From Rhizobium sp. ASV20 (GTDB lineage: Bacteria > Pseudomonadota > Alphaproteobacteria > Rhizobiales > Rhizobiaceae), in contig NZ_JAELTU010000003.1 in assembly GCF_016429015.1 (NCBI RefSeq), forward strand, positions 39,867-103,866: a stretch of DNA of 64,000 bases. The letters run 5' to 3'. This document shows, one piece after another, positions 1 to 7,522 of the stretch (its first letter is position 1; each line of letters begins with the position of its first letter). The notes under the pieces were generated by a model. It was not told the origin of the DNA. It did not search any database and saw only the letters and a program-made list of their open reading frames with translations. The position numbers and the translations under genes were made by a program.

Positions 1-180
1 CTTCCGCTGATGGGCAGCGAAGATTTCTCCTTCCTGCTGGAAAAAGTTCCCGGCGCCTATGTGCTTATCGGCAACGGCGACAGCGCCGGTCTGCATACAA
101 CGACCTATGATTTCAACGATGATATCCTGCAGCCGGGTGCCATGTACTTCTATCACCTGGCCAAGGATCAGCTCGCATAA
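1..180 (+). CDS. M20-family amidohydrolase, C-terminal fragment
   Basis: The window opens inside this gene, so only the last 59 residues are visible. They contain MGSEDFSFL and, further on, GLHTTTYDFNDDIL. Both are typical of the C-terminal catalytic half of M20 peptidases of the hippurate hydrolase / N-acyl-L-amino-acid amidohydrolase type, where the Glu-Asp pair and the late His sit near the dimetal site. These cytoplasmic enzymes remove acyl groups from amino acids. The stop is TAA at 178-180. About 230 bases without a convincing gene follow, before the convergent IalB-like gene ends. Substrate cannot be judged from this fragment. Confidence 0.85.
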   Translation, partial: LPLMGSEDFSFLLEKVPGAYVLIGNGDSAGLHTTTYDFNDDILQPGAMYFYHLAKDQLA

Positions 181-412
181 GCATGATGCGGCGCCACCAT
201 GTTGACAAAGCTCCCGGCAACCGCGGCATCTCAGCGGTTGTCGGGATTGCTGTTCGATGTGTCTTGCCACAGCATTGGACATGATGTCGCGACCTCTATC
301 GGTTGGTCCCGATCATGCAGGCAAGATGGCCATATTTGCTCCCCTGCCACATCATCATGTCGAACATGGGTTTGGCAAGTTCGAGACGTCCTGCATGCCA
401 TGTGGCACGGCA

Positions 413-1042
413 CTAGCCATCCTTGGCCCGCATTGCCTGATAGGCAGCGTTGAACCCCTCCAGAGACACCGGAAGTTCTGCAGCATTTCCCTGCATCATC
501 CGGATGGAAACTTTTCCGGACTTTTCTTTCATCAGGATATCAAGCATTCCAGGCGGGCAGAGCCCCTCCACCAGACATCCCTGCGTGGTGCAGCGCGATA
601 TCTTCGCGACCGTCGAATATTTGGCACCAAACCCGATCTTTACCCCCCCCTGAATGGCAAATCCCAGCGGGAGTGCCATCTGCATGCCAATCTTGTTGTC
701 CGCAGACCGCGCCATGCTGATCACCATGAATACCTGCTTTTGATCGGGCGACGTCAATCGGTACATGATCTGACATGGAGGTTTCATTGACGCATCAGTG
801 CTGCATTGCAGCGTCCATGCGGCAAACTTTTGCTCAGTTACTTGCGATGCAAGCAGCGCAGTTGCCGGCGGAGTTGTCGACCCGGTGCCTGGCAAGACAG
901 TGTTACCGGGCTGAGATGCCTCCTTGGGAGGATCGCCTTGTGGTTTTGCCGCATCGTTATCAGCGCCGAGTGCAAAGGATGCGAGCACTTGCGAAAGTAG
1001 AATCGTCGCGCTGCAAATTGCGAATTGTCGAGATAAACGCAT
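413..1042 (-). CDS. IalB-family (invasion-associated locus B) secreted protein
   Basis: A 209-residue protein with an N-terminal signal peptide (MRLSRQFAICSATILLSQVL, cleavage likely near SFALGA), a Pro/Thr-rich linker and a C-terminal domain of the invasion-associated locus B family. The domain shows the typical start FAAWTLQCS, a second Cys after MKPPC, the stretch MALPLGFAIQGGVKIGFG and a Cys cluster RCTTQGCLVEGLC, so disulfides in the periplasm are likely. IalB proteins are widespread in Rhizobiales; their molecular role is poorly defined beyond an envelope location. An upstream ATG at 1054 is possible, but GGAGGGG lies just before the ATG at 1042, which I chose. It is divergent from the small secreted protein at 1213. 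Confidence 0.8.
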   Translation of the reverse strand: MRLSRQFAICSATILLSQVLASFALGADNDAAKPQGDPPKEASQPGNTVLPGTGSTTPPATALLASQVTEQKFAAWTLQCSTDASMKPPCQIMYRLTSPDQKQVFMVISMARSADNKIGMQMALPLGFAIQGGVKIGFGAKYSTVAKISRCTTQGCLVEGLCPPGMLDILMKEKSGKVSIRMMQGNAAELPVSLEGFNAAYQAMRAKDG

Positions 1043-1212
1043 ACACCCCTCCATTATTCATTTGCATATTTATGATAATTATACAATAATATCTGAATTA
1101 ACTCCATTCAATTTTGAATCTATATTTTCATCTAATCTATTATGTTTAATTTGATACAGCTATAAATATTATGCATTAGATAATACATAAGCAAACATGA
1201 GGATGTACTCGG
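1043..1212. promoter_or_regulatory. AT-rich divergent intergenic region
   Basis: About 170 bases separate the IalB-like gene (minus) from a small secreted protein gene (plus). The stretch 1065-1190 is conspicuously AT-rich compared with the GC-rich coding DNA around it, as expected for divergent promoters. GAGGA at 1199-1203 is the likely ribosome binding site for the plus-strand gene. I cannot assign defined -35/-10 boxes with confidence. Confidence 0.4.
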
Positions 1213-1554
1213 ATGATTTCGATTATCATCGCCAAATACTCTCTCGTTGCGCTGCTCGCGATGGGCGGCAGCCCGCTATTTGGTGAGAGCTATCTACAAC
1301 AGGCACCTCCTGAAAGAACCAATCCCGCATTCGTCGAACAGCTCCCGGAGACTTCTGTGGTGCCGGCACCTCAATTGCCGACCGAGCATCGGAAGCCCTG
1401 GCACAAACCGCGACCAACACCAAACGCCCGGCCGCAGATCGCATTGACGAACAGCCTCTTTCCAAGCGTGGGCAGCGGCGTTACCGAACGAGCAGCCCCT
1501 GCCCCCGCAGACAGTAGCCTGCCGACAGTCGGGCAAGGCACAGTCGGACACTGA
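1213..1554 (+). CDS. Small secreted proline-rich protein, unknown function
   Basis: 113 residues. The first ~24 (MISIIIAKYSLVALLAMGGS) form a hydrophobic signal-like segment; the rest is low-complexity and rich in Pro, Ala and Thr, with no Cys. I do not recognise a family. GAGGA nine bases before the ATG supports the start. It lies directly upstream of a second small secreted protein in the same direction, and both converge on the curli operon, so a role at the curli fibre or envelope is possible but is only inferred from position. Confidence 0.5.
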   Translation: MISIIIAKYSLVALLAMGGSPLFGESYLQQAPPERTNPAFVEQLPETSVVPAPQLPTEHRKPWHKPRPTPNARPQIALTNSLFPSVGSGVTERAAPAPADSSLPTVGQGTVGH

Positions 1555-1641
1555 CTACACGCCACCGCCCCGTCTGGGCTTTCGTGAGCGGCACCTGCAA
1601 TGACGTCGCTCACCATCGGATGATCAAGGAGCAACATCGAG

Positions 1642-1941
1642 ATGAGACATACCGATCAGATTACCGCCACCTTATTCATCCTGCTTGCCGGCACGCTCGG
1701 CTCGGCGAATGCATTCGCTGTCGATCAATCCGTTATCCGGCGTTCCGGGTTTTCCGAAACCCGCATCCCCCAGGTAAACGGCAATGTCCCCATCAGGAAG
1801 AACAGCAATCTTGAGAAGGCAAATGCCGCCAAGACCTTGACCAAACAGAATTCAAATGACGCCACGCAGAACCGCACCGTGAGCTGCGGTCCTGAGAACG
1901 CACAATCCGATATTTGCCGAAAGATGATCCAACATCGCTAG
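1642..1941 (+). CDS. Small secreted protein next to the curli operon, unknown function
   Basis: 99 residues with a clear signal peptide (MRHTDQITATLFILLAGTLG, likely cleaved after SANAFA) and a hydrophilic mature part rich in Asn, Lys and Gln with two Cys near the C-terminus (VSCGPENAQSDIC). AAGGAG at about 1627-1632 supports the start. It ends three bases before the convergent stop of csgG at 1944. No family recognised. The Asn/Gln-rich mature chain and tight association with curli genes make a curli-accessory role conceivable, but the sequence does not contain a curlin repeat. Confidence 0.55.
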   Translation: MRHTDQITATLFILLAGTLGSANAFAVDQSVIRRSGFSETRIPQVNGNVPIRKNSNLEKANAAKTLTKQNSNDATQNRTVSCGPENAQSDICRKMIQHR

Positions 1942-1943
1942 TG

Positions 1944-2924
1944 TCACAGGCTCTTCGGCTTGTCGGCCACCACGGGTGGCCGTGATGTCGTCTCGACCAC
2001 AGGCTGCGCCGCGCTGGCCTGTTGAAGATCGACCGCTGGTGCGATCGGTCTTCCGTTGCTGTCCAGCTTGTAGGTCATTGCCCTTTGATGCTCCTGAAGA
2101 TAGCGCATGAATGCCGCTCCAGCGGCGGCATCCCGGAACTCCCATAGCCCATTCTTGACGCCTTCGAAGATCAACGCATAGACGGCGAGCTGTATGCCCT
2201 CTTGAACCCCCAGGGTCGTCGGCGCATTTCGGGTGACCCCGCCTTCGATCTGGAGCAACTGGTCGACGCCGACAAAGCGGAATGCCGATCCCTGCAATTG
2301 CACCGAATAGACCGTCTTGGTGGTGCTCACGGAGGCGAGAACACGCCCCGTGCTGACGCTCACGGCTCGCAGCGATACCGTTACGATATCCTTGCGATAC
2401 TGGGTGTTTCCGCCGATGCCGAGATAGTTGGCGCCGATGCCACCCGTCGTTTCGTTTGAATCGTAGCCGATGATGCCGCCATCGAGCAAGACGCCCGCAA
2501 ACCGCAGCGGCGGTATGCCGCCCGCCTTTGCGCCGTACACTGCCGCCCGCGTGTTCTGAATGATTTGACGCTCCTGCAGCAGTGATTGCAGATCGGTGCG
2601 CTCCACGACACTGAACCACTCACCATTACCGGCCTTGGTCAGGACGTCGGCCAGCATTTGGGCGCCACCCTGGGTCAAGGCGCGCGAAAACTCGGCGAAG
2701 TTCTCATTGGGCTTGTTCTGTCCCGTCAGATCGGGGAAGGAGTATACCGCGACATCAAGCTTCTGCTTGGGTTGCGGCAGACTTTCCAGCGCGACACCCG
2801 TCTTCGTGGCTGGCATGAGTGTTGCTGGAGCACTTATCGGATCAAGGCTGCTGCCCGCAGCAGCACAGCCTCCCAGACCTAATCCGCATAAAATGGCTGC
2901 AATGGGAAAACCGAAACGCGACAT
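1944..2924 (-). CDS. csgG: CsgG, outer-membrane curli secretion channel
   Basis: A 326-residue lipoprotein: signal ending in the lipobox LGLGGCAAAG, then the CsgG domain. Diagnostic segments are VAVYSFPDLTGQNKP, WFSVVERTDLQSLLQERQII, the acidic/Gly strand region around FAGVLLDGGIIGYDSN, IVTVSLRAVSVSTGRVL and the Lys-Thr-Val segment TTKTVYSVQLQ. CsgG forms a nonameric outer-membrane pore that exports unfolded curlin subunits. Length is longer than E. coli CsgG (277) because of a Gln/Pro-rich C-terminal tail after about residue 290. It is the last gene of the minus-strand curli operon, 56 bases after csgF. The Shine-Dalgarno sequence before its ATG is weak. Confidence 0.93.
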   Translation of the reverse strand: MSRFGFPIAAILCGLGLGGCAAAGSSLDPISAPATLMPATKTGVALESLPQPKQKLDVAVYSFPDLTGQNKPNENFAEFSRALTQGGAQMLADVLTKAGNGEWFSVVERTDLQSLLQERQIIQNTRAAVYGAKAGGIPPLRFAGVLLDGGIIGYDSNETTGGIGANYLGIGGNTQYRKDIVTVSLRAVSVSTGRVLASVSTTKTVYSVQLQGSAFRFVGVDQLLQIEGGVTRNAPTTLGVQEGIQLAVYALIFEGVKNGLWEFRDAAAGAAFMRYLQEHQRAMTYKLDSNGRPIAPAVDLQQASAAQPVVETTSRPPVVADKPKSL

Positions 2925-2980
2925 GGCTTTACGATAGAATCGCCCCCATAAGGAATTGAGAAGTTACGCAGTCAATTCTG

Positions 2981-3295
2981 TTAGGGATTGGTGGGCACCT
3001 GGCCGCTTTGGATCACGATGACCGGAGAGGATCCACTTGAACCCGCTCCCTGATTTACGTTTCCAAGATTACTCAATGCACTGTTGAGACCGGAGAGATC
3101 CGGCGTCTGCTGCTGGCCGGATTTGACGCCATCTCCCTGCGTCTGCGCAGTCGACAACAGAAATGATCCATTTAGCGGATTGCCGCCAAATGTCGGATTG
3201 GTCGGCTGATAGACCAGCTGTCCCGCTGATGTTGACGCTGCCATTCCGACGGCCAAACCGACCGCAATTATTGTCGTACGCACGATCATCGTCAT
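2981..3295 (-). CDS. csgF: CsgF, curli nucleation/assembly factor
   Basis: 104 residues from the ATG at 3295, preceded by GAGAGGA; an in-frame ATG at 3334 would overlap the upstream gene and lacks a signal-peptide character. After a signal peptide ending around ASTSAG, the mature N-terminus carries the CsgF signature NPTFGGNPLNGSFLLSTAQ, closely matching the region of CsgF that plugs into the CsgG channel. The C-terminal SPVIVIQSGQVPTNP is also family-like. CsgF is secreted to the cell surface, where it couples the channel to nucleation of the fibre. It sits between the minor curlin and csgG in one operon. Confidence 0.92.
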   Translation of the reverse strand: MTMIVRTTIIAVGLAVGMAASTSAGQLVYQPTNPTFGGNPLNGSFLLSTAQTQGDGVKSGQQQTPDLSGLNSALSNLGNVNQGAGSSGSSPVIVIQSGQVPTNP

Positions 3296-3330
3296 TCCTC
3301 TCCCTGGTTTCCGGACGCAACTGCGCCCAC

Positions 3331-3858
3331 TCAACGCTTGATAAGCAGCCCACCGCCCGGCAACCGCGCGATCAACACATTGACGGGCGCGGAACCTGCC
3401 GGCTGCAGAACGCTGACGTTCATGCCTGCGCCGTTCAGCAGCACGACGTTCGATCTCAGATTATTTCCGGCTTGAAGCACATTTATATTGCCGTAATTTC
3501 CGATGATGCCGGCAGTTGAGATATTTCCTGCCCCGCCCTGAAGCTGATACACGCTGTTACGCACGCCGATTTCCAGCGCTTGCGCCAGATTATTGCCGCG
3601 CGCCGTGCCTGCGGCCTCGGGCAAACCTGGAATACCAACCGCCATATGATTTACGGGATTGTGATATTGCCCGGTCGGCTGCGATGGCGTCCCACTGTTG
3701 AATGTCAACGTCGTCGTCACGTTGACCGGGATCTGAACCACATAGGCAGTCTCGGCGCGGCATTCGTCCGCCGTCTGGAGACCCACAGCAGCCAGCATGA
3801 CACCGAGACCTTGCACCAGTCTCGAACGGCTTGCGCGTTTCATTCTGGTAACCCACAT
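3331..3858 (-). CDS. Minor curlin / CsgB-like nucleator
   Basis: 175 residues with a signal peptide (Arg-rich start, then LVQGLGVMLAAVGLQTA). From about residue 90 there are curlin-type strands: NNLAQALEIGVRNSVYQLQG, then GNYGNINVLQAGNNLRSNVV, NVSVLQPAGSAPVNVLIARL and a basic end GGLLIKR. A few degenerate Gln/Asn curlin repeats plus a basic C-terminus resemble CsgB, which nucleates CsgA on the surface. Its ATG at 3858 is preceded by GAGGGG and overlaps the end of csgH by 19 bases; an ATG at 3843 would give a 4-base ATGA overlap and a better signal peptide, so the start is uncertain. CsgB identity is likely by position and repeat type, not certain. Confidence 0.78.
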   Translation of the reverse strand: MWVTRMKRASRSRLVQGLGVMLAAVGLQTADECRAETAYVVQIPVNVTTTLTFNSGTPSQPTGQYHNPVNHMAVGIPGLPEAAGTARGNNLAQALEIGVRNSVYQLQGGAGNISTAGIIGNYGNINVLQAGNNLRSNVVLLNGAGMNVSVLQPAGSAPVNVLIARLPGGGLLIKR

Positions 3859-4268
3859 TGCGATACCCCTCGATCGGTTTCGATCTGTAGCCTTGCACTC
3901 ATTTCGACCTTGTCCGACACGGCGACCATCGTCGTGGCGAGTATGCGATCCGAGCCAGGTTCCAGATCAAAACTGCCCTGTTGAACGCTCTCACTGGAAC
4001 CGCCGGCCCCATGCGTGAGAAGAACCAGCCGGTATGTCCCCGATGCCACAGTGGTTGACTTCGCAATCACCTGCACCACAAGAAACGGCTCCCTCTTGCT
4101 TGTCGCAATCAGACATTCGACCCCTGCCTGCGAGGCGGCGGGAACCGCGCACGAAAACACCATGGCGTAGAGGAAGAGAGATTTAGGAGTTCCAAAAGCC
4201 GATAAATGCTTGCAACCGGCGGCCGCCAATGCAGCGGCCGCGATCTTTTGGAAAGAGGAGGCGCACAT
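3840..4268 (-). CDS. csgH: CsgH, alphaproteobacterial curli assembly/inhibitor protein
   Basis: 142 residues. After an N-terminal export segment (hydrophobic stretch around SLFLYAMVFSCAVPAASQA) the mature domain contains ECLIATSKREPFLVVQVIAK, SGTYRLVLLTHGAGGSSESV and QQGSFDLEPGSDRILATTMV, which fit the CsgH family. CsgH is the alphaproteobacterial counterpart of CsgC, a small periplasmic beta-sandwich chaperone that stops premature curlin amyloid formation. GGGGAGG nine bases before the ATG at 4268 supports this start. It lies 27 bases after the major curlin gene and overlaps the minor curlin, so it is co-transcribed with them. Confidence 0.82.
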   Translation of the reverse strand: MCASSFQKIAAAALAAAGCKHLSAFGTPKSLFLYAMVFSCAVPAASQAGVECLIATSKREPFLVVQVIAKSTTVASGTYRLVLLTHGAGGSSESVQQGSFDLEPGSDRILATTMVAVSDKVEMSARLQIETDRGVSQCGLPE

Positions 4269-4295
4269 GTCGCATCGCCTCCCCTATCGTCCCCT

Positions 4296-5372
4296 TTAGT
4301 GCTGGACCGTGACGGCGACGTTCTTGTAGCCAAACTGCGCTGTCACCGACGTATTCGTCACGGCACTCGAGCTGGTCTGAGAGGTCAGCGCATAGTTGCC
4401 GGTGCCAATCTGAACGGTTCCCTGAAGGTTCGAACCTCCGAACTGGAAGCCGCCGCCCTGTACGCCGGACTGAGATGCTATGGCCGTGTTGTGATAGCCA
4501 GCCTGCACGATGAGGGAATCGTTGGAGCCGAGCGGATTGGCGATCTGTGCCGTCAGCGCGGTATTTCCAATACCGAATTGCGCAGTGCTTGCTTTATTCA
4601 CACCGAAGAACGACTGCTGGTTTGTGGCCGCGAAATTACGCCCGCCGGCCTGGAATGTGTCTTGCGAATTGTTGCCACCGGCTTGGGCGGCAAAGGACAC
4701 GTTCTCCCAGCCAAACTGCGTCGTGGAAGAGGCATTGCCGTTGCTGCCGATGACGCCCCATTGCGAGGTGGCGGCAAAGTTGCCGGCGCCCACCTGCAGC
4801 GTCGTCTGGTCGTTTTTACCGCCGTCCTGGCCAACGACAGCGCCGTTGCCCCAACCAAACTGCATGGTATCCGAGCTGTTTGAGCCATGGGAACCATTGG
4901 TCTGAGTGGTGGCAGCAAAGTTCAACCCACCGACCTGGAGCGTGTCCTGAGAATTGTCGCCCTTGGATTGATCCACGAATGCGGCATTGCCGAAGCCGAA
5001 CTGGCTTGTTGTGGAATTGTTCTGCCCGCCATCACGCTGGCGTGTTGACGCGAAGTTCAAGGTACCAAACTGGAGCGTGCTCTGGTCGTTGGTCTTGCCC
5101 TTCTGGTCTGCAACGGCGAAGTTGCCGGCGCCAAATTGCAGGATGTCGGATGTATTGGACTTCGCCTTGTCCTGATTGGTGACCGCAAAGTTGCCGACGC
5201 CGTTCTGAAGGGTCAGTGCCTGATTGTTGCCGGTGCTCTGGCTCACGAAAGCGCCGTTGAAGGCGCCCATCTGACCAATGAATGATTCATTGTCAGCCGG
5301 TGGTGATGGGGGCTGCGCAAGTGCCAATGACGTACTTGCCAGCAGAATGGCGAGAACTCCAATCGTCTTCAT
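4296..5372 (-). CDS. csgA: Large major curlin with about 14-15 curlin repeats
   Basis: 358 residues from ATG 5372, which has GGGAGGA before it; an in-frame ATG at 5429 has no signal-peptide logic. Signal peptide MKTIGVLAILLASTSLALA. The mature chain is almost wholly a tandem array of curlin repeats with the pattern Q-x-G-x-x-N-x-A-x-x-x-Q, for example LQFGAGNFAVADQ, SQFGFGNAAFVDQ, LQVGAGNFAATSQ and AQFGIGNTALTAQ. I count about 14, plus a less regular first one (GQMGAFNGAFVSQ). E. coli CsgA has five in ~150 residues, so this is a much longer subunit. Spacers between repeats vary and are Asn/Ser/Gly/Lys-rich. It heads the operon csgA > csgH > csgB-like > csgF > csgG. Confidence 0.9.
   Translation of the reverse strand: MKTIGVLAILLASTSLALAQPPSPPADNESFIGQMGAFNGAFVSQSTGNNQALTLQNGVGNFAVTNQDKAKSNTSDILQFGAGNFAVADQKGKTNDQSTLQFGTLNFASTRQRDGGQNNSTTSQFGFGNAAFVDQSKGDNSQDTLQVGGLNFAATTQTNGSHGSNSSDTMQFGWGNGAVVGQDGGKNDQTTLQVGAGNFAATSQWGVIGSNGNASSTTQFGWENVSFAAQAGGNNSQDTFQAGGRNFAATNQQSFFGVNKASTAQFGIGNTALTAQIANPLGSNDSLIVQAGYHNTAIASQSGVQGGGFQFGGSNLQGTVQIGTGNYALTSQTSSSAVTNTSVTAQFGYKNVAVTVQH
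4299..5260 (-). repeat. Tandem curlin repeats inside the curlin gene
   Basis: The coding sequence repeats a ~66-78-base unit about 14 times, each encoding one strand-turn-strand curlin repeat. Neighbouring units alternate in type: aromatic-rich (QFGWGN, QFGFGN) and NFA-rich (QVGGLNFAATTQ, QVGAGNFAATSQ), suggesting past duplication of two-unit blocks. The repetitive composition also creates long spurious open frames on the plus strand. Confidence 0.75.
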
Positions 5373-5699
5373 ATCGATCCTCCCTGTTCTCCAAGACGGG
5401 GCAAGCGACCATTCACCGCCCTCAAGCATTTTAATAGGCCGCCCGGGGAGAACCGAACAAGAGAACCCTTCGTACTAACAATGCGGTGCCAAGATGGATG
5501 AAATATTAGAGACCTACCTCAAAGTGAGTAGGAGTTTAGATATGAATTTTCTCAATACAAATATTATACTCATCTTTGACTATGCCCACTAAGCCATCAG
5601 GAAGACGGATAAGTGCAATCTAGATGCGCAACTATTCATCTCACCCTCATGTAACTGCAATGAAAGGCTCGCCACATAATAATGGATTAGTTGACAGTC
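5373..5699. promoter_or_regulatory. Intergenic region upstream of the curli operon
   Basis: About 325 bases between the curlin gene (minus) and the toxin-like gene (plus). It is AT-rich from about 5490 to 5690 and should hold the curli promoter. An imperfect inverted repeat lies at 5513-5532 (CCTAC, then GTAGG 10 bases later; arms extend to TCA/TGA with one extra base), a candidate regulator site. No gene is seen here. Confidence 0.4.
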
Positions 5700-6185
5700 A
5701 TGACGACGTTTGACAGTCTCGTAGCATCAGAAGCAATCGTGAAGGTTGAGATTCAGCTTGGTCGAAAGCAGTTGCCCAAGAGACTGCTTTTTGCCACTCC
5801 AGGTTTTGTTGATTGGTTGAGTGAACGTGTAAGCAAGGACGAACCGTCAACACTCGGCGCGGTGCTTAGGCCTGTCGAACAGCTGGATTTTCTCTTCTAC
5901 ACATTCGTCTCGGGCAAGCCGCTCATTCACTCCAGGCAATTTAAAGCAATTCGGCTTGAGAGAAATGCCGTTTGGGAGCTGAAGACCGTGGATTTCCGCA
6001 TATTCGGCTGGTTTGCCATGCACAACTGCTTCGTCGCAGTGTTCGGGGACTGGGCCGATCACGTGAAGGATCATGATCTTTATCGTGGCTACCGGCTGGA
6101 GGTGCGCAGGTTGCGCCGCGAGCTCGGTGTTGGTGATGCATTATGTGTAGAGGGAGCAAATCCGGGCGATGTCATTTCGGTTTGA
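5700..6185 (+). CDS. Possible type II toxin-like protein paired with an XRE antitoxin
   Basis: 161 residues from ATG 5700 (a TTG three codons upstream is the alternative). The chain is soluble and basic, with a central segment LRPVEQLDFLFYTFVSGKPL and a C-terminal part FGDWADHVKDHDLYRGYRLE. Its size, and a 17-base overlap with a following helix-turn-helix gene, are typical of HigB/RelE-like toxin-antitoxin pairs, and the arrangement toxin-before-antitoxin fits the HigBA order. I do not recognise conserved catalytic residues, so the toxin call rests mainly on context. It could equally be an orphan protein of prophage origin. Confidence 0.45.
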   Translation: MTTFDSLVASEAIVKVEIQLGRKQLPKRLLFATPGFVDWLSERVSKDEPSTLGAVLRPVEQLDFLFYTFVSGKPLIHSRQFKAIRLERNAVWELKTVDFRIFGWFAMHNCFVAVFGDWADHVKDHDLYRGYRLEVRRLRRELGVGDALCVEGANPGDVISV

Positions 6186-6576
6186 GATTGGCGCGCGCAC
6201 GCGTGCGGCTAGCCGCTTTGTTTCCAATGTTCGCAGCGATCTGGTCGCCGCCATCATGGCGAGGAGGACCGAGAGAGGCATCACGCAGCAGCAGCTCGCG
6301 GAATTCGTCGGCGTTAGCCGAAGGGACTTGAACAGCTATCTCTGCGGGCAAAGGGAGCTTCCGCTTCGATCGATCGCAGATCTCGCCTGGGCACTCGACA
6401 AGGAGATTCATGTCGAGCTGCGCGACCTCATCGGGGCGCCGGATGGCGGTTGCGGCTCGGAACCGGAGACGCGAGCCGCACTCCATCCAGTTTGCTCCAG
6501 TGGGGTCGCCACCTGGAGTTCTTCGCGCGCGATCCGCACGATTGTGGTCCGCACCAACACTGATCAGGACGAGTGA
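6169..6576 (+). CDS. XRE-family helix-turn-helix protein (antitoxin-like)
   Basis: 135 residues. Residues ~25-75 form a lambda-repressor-like domain: VAAIMARRTERGITQQQLAE then FVGVSRRDLNSYLCGQRELP, followed by LRSIADLAWALD. This is a standard Cro/CI-type DNA-binding domain. The remainder after LRDLIGAPDGG looks low-complexity. The gene overlaps the preceding toxin-like gene by 17 bases and ends 4 bases before the DUF6941-like gene, so the three probably form a transcript. It likely autoregulates the pair. Confidence 0.75.
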   Translation: MSFRFEIGARTRAASRFVSNVRSDLVAAIMARRTERGITQQQLAEFVGVSRRDLNSYLCGQRELPLRSIADLAWALDKEIHVELRDLIGAPDGGCGSEPETRAALHPVCSSGVATWSSSRAIRTIVVRTNTDQDE

Positions 6577-6580
6577 AGAC

Positions 6581-7006
6581 ATGCGCTACGGATATTGTAT
6601 CTTTTGCGACGACGTTCGCACCGAAATCGGAGAGAAGCTAAGCTTCATCGGCGTTTACAGTGGCGTGTTGACGCTACCGGAGTTTCCGTTTTCCCTGCCC
6701 AAGTTCTGCGTTCATGTGAACCTGATTACCTCCGCGACGGAACCATATCGCTCCATCGTGCTGCGCTGCGCCGCTCCCGGCGACCGACAACCAATTCTGG
6801 AGGAGCGATTGGATCCAGCTCAACTCGATGAGCAAAAGGATCTGTCCACGGGGATGGACGTGAACAACGCTTCGCTCAATGTCGTCCTCGGCGCCAGCCT
6901 CATCTTCTCACCGCTGAGATTGCGTCATCCCGGCTTGCTGACCGTCAGCGCCATCATCGACGACAAACCGGCGGAAATCGCATCGCTGCGCGTAGCACAA
7001 CGCTGA
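6581..7006 (+). CDS. DUF6941-like protein
   Basis: 141 residues from ATG 6581; longer in-frame translations run back into the XRE gene and are not credible. The N-terminus MRYGYCIFCDDVRTEIGEKL followed by SFIGVYSGVLTLPEFPFSLP fits a small conserved family I know as DUF6941 (typical opening R-x-x-Y-x-I-F-C-D-D-x-R-x-E-x-x-x-K-x-S-F-I-G-V-Y). Function is unknown. No signal peptide or membrane segment. It follows the toxin-antitoxin-like pair by 4 bases, which may be incidental. Confidence 0.75.
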   Translation: MRYGYCIFCDDVRTEIGEKLSFIGVYSGVLTLPEFPFSLPKFCVHVNLITSATEPYRSIVLRCAAPGDRQPILEERLDPAQLDEQKDLSTGMDVNNASLNVVLGASLIFSPLRLRHPGLLTVSAIIDDKPAEIASLRVAQR

Positions 7007-7522
7007 GGGTGGCGGCCACTCCGGCTCGCCAGATCGACTGGCGACTATTCCACTGAAGGGATTGAGGGCTTAAGCATCCAATGGGAGGTTTACCCTTGAT
7101 GCGCCCGGCGGCAAGTCTTCTCGATCCGGGGAATTCAACAGCATCTTTCGAAAAACAGCGCCGCTCATCTCGAAGAACGATAGATAAGACATCCTTGAGA
7201 TCGAAGCCTATCGCGGTCGGAGCGTTCGGGCTTTTGATGGCGACGAGACCATATCTTGCGCGTGCTTTCACGCCATTCCGGCCATAGAGCTACCCGCATT
7301 CTTGATGGAATGATTGAGAAGCGTGACGGCGTTCCTCACCCTCTCCGTCATTCGGCCGGCAGCATATCGCCCGCCTGCGCGTGCCGAGCGTCCCAAGATG
7401 ATGCAGTCCGGCCGGCTCACTGACATGCGCCCACAGGGCGCTGGCCGGATTAGAAGGACTGAGGCGCAACCATACGGCCTCTACGACTGTTCATTCGGCA
7501 GCCGCGATCCGCGGCGACATAG
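7007..7522. other. Gene-free stretch of about 515 bases
   Basis: Short open frames exist on both strands (e.g. 7081-7287 plus, 7314-7526 plus, 6954-7271 minus), but none has a recognisable domain, signal peptide or convincing codon pattern, and they overlap each other. I see no RNA gene or clear hairpin terminator. It could hold decayed coding sequence. Confidence 0.4.

Noticed and set aside
4206..4883. Plus-strand open frame opposite the curlin gene
   Set aside because: Its apparent repeats mirror the curlin repeats on the other strand.
7081..7287. Possible small plus-strand gene
   Set aside because: A GGGAGG lies near an internal ATG, but the product has no recognisable features and overlaps another open frame.
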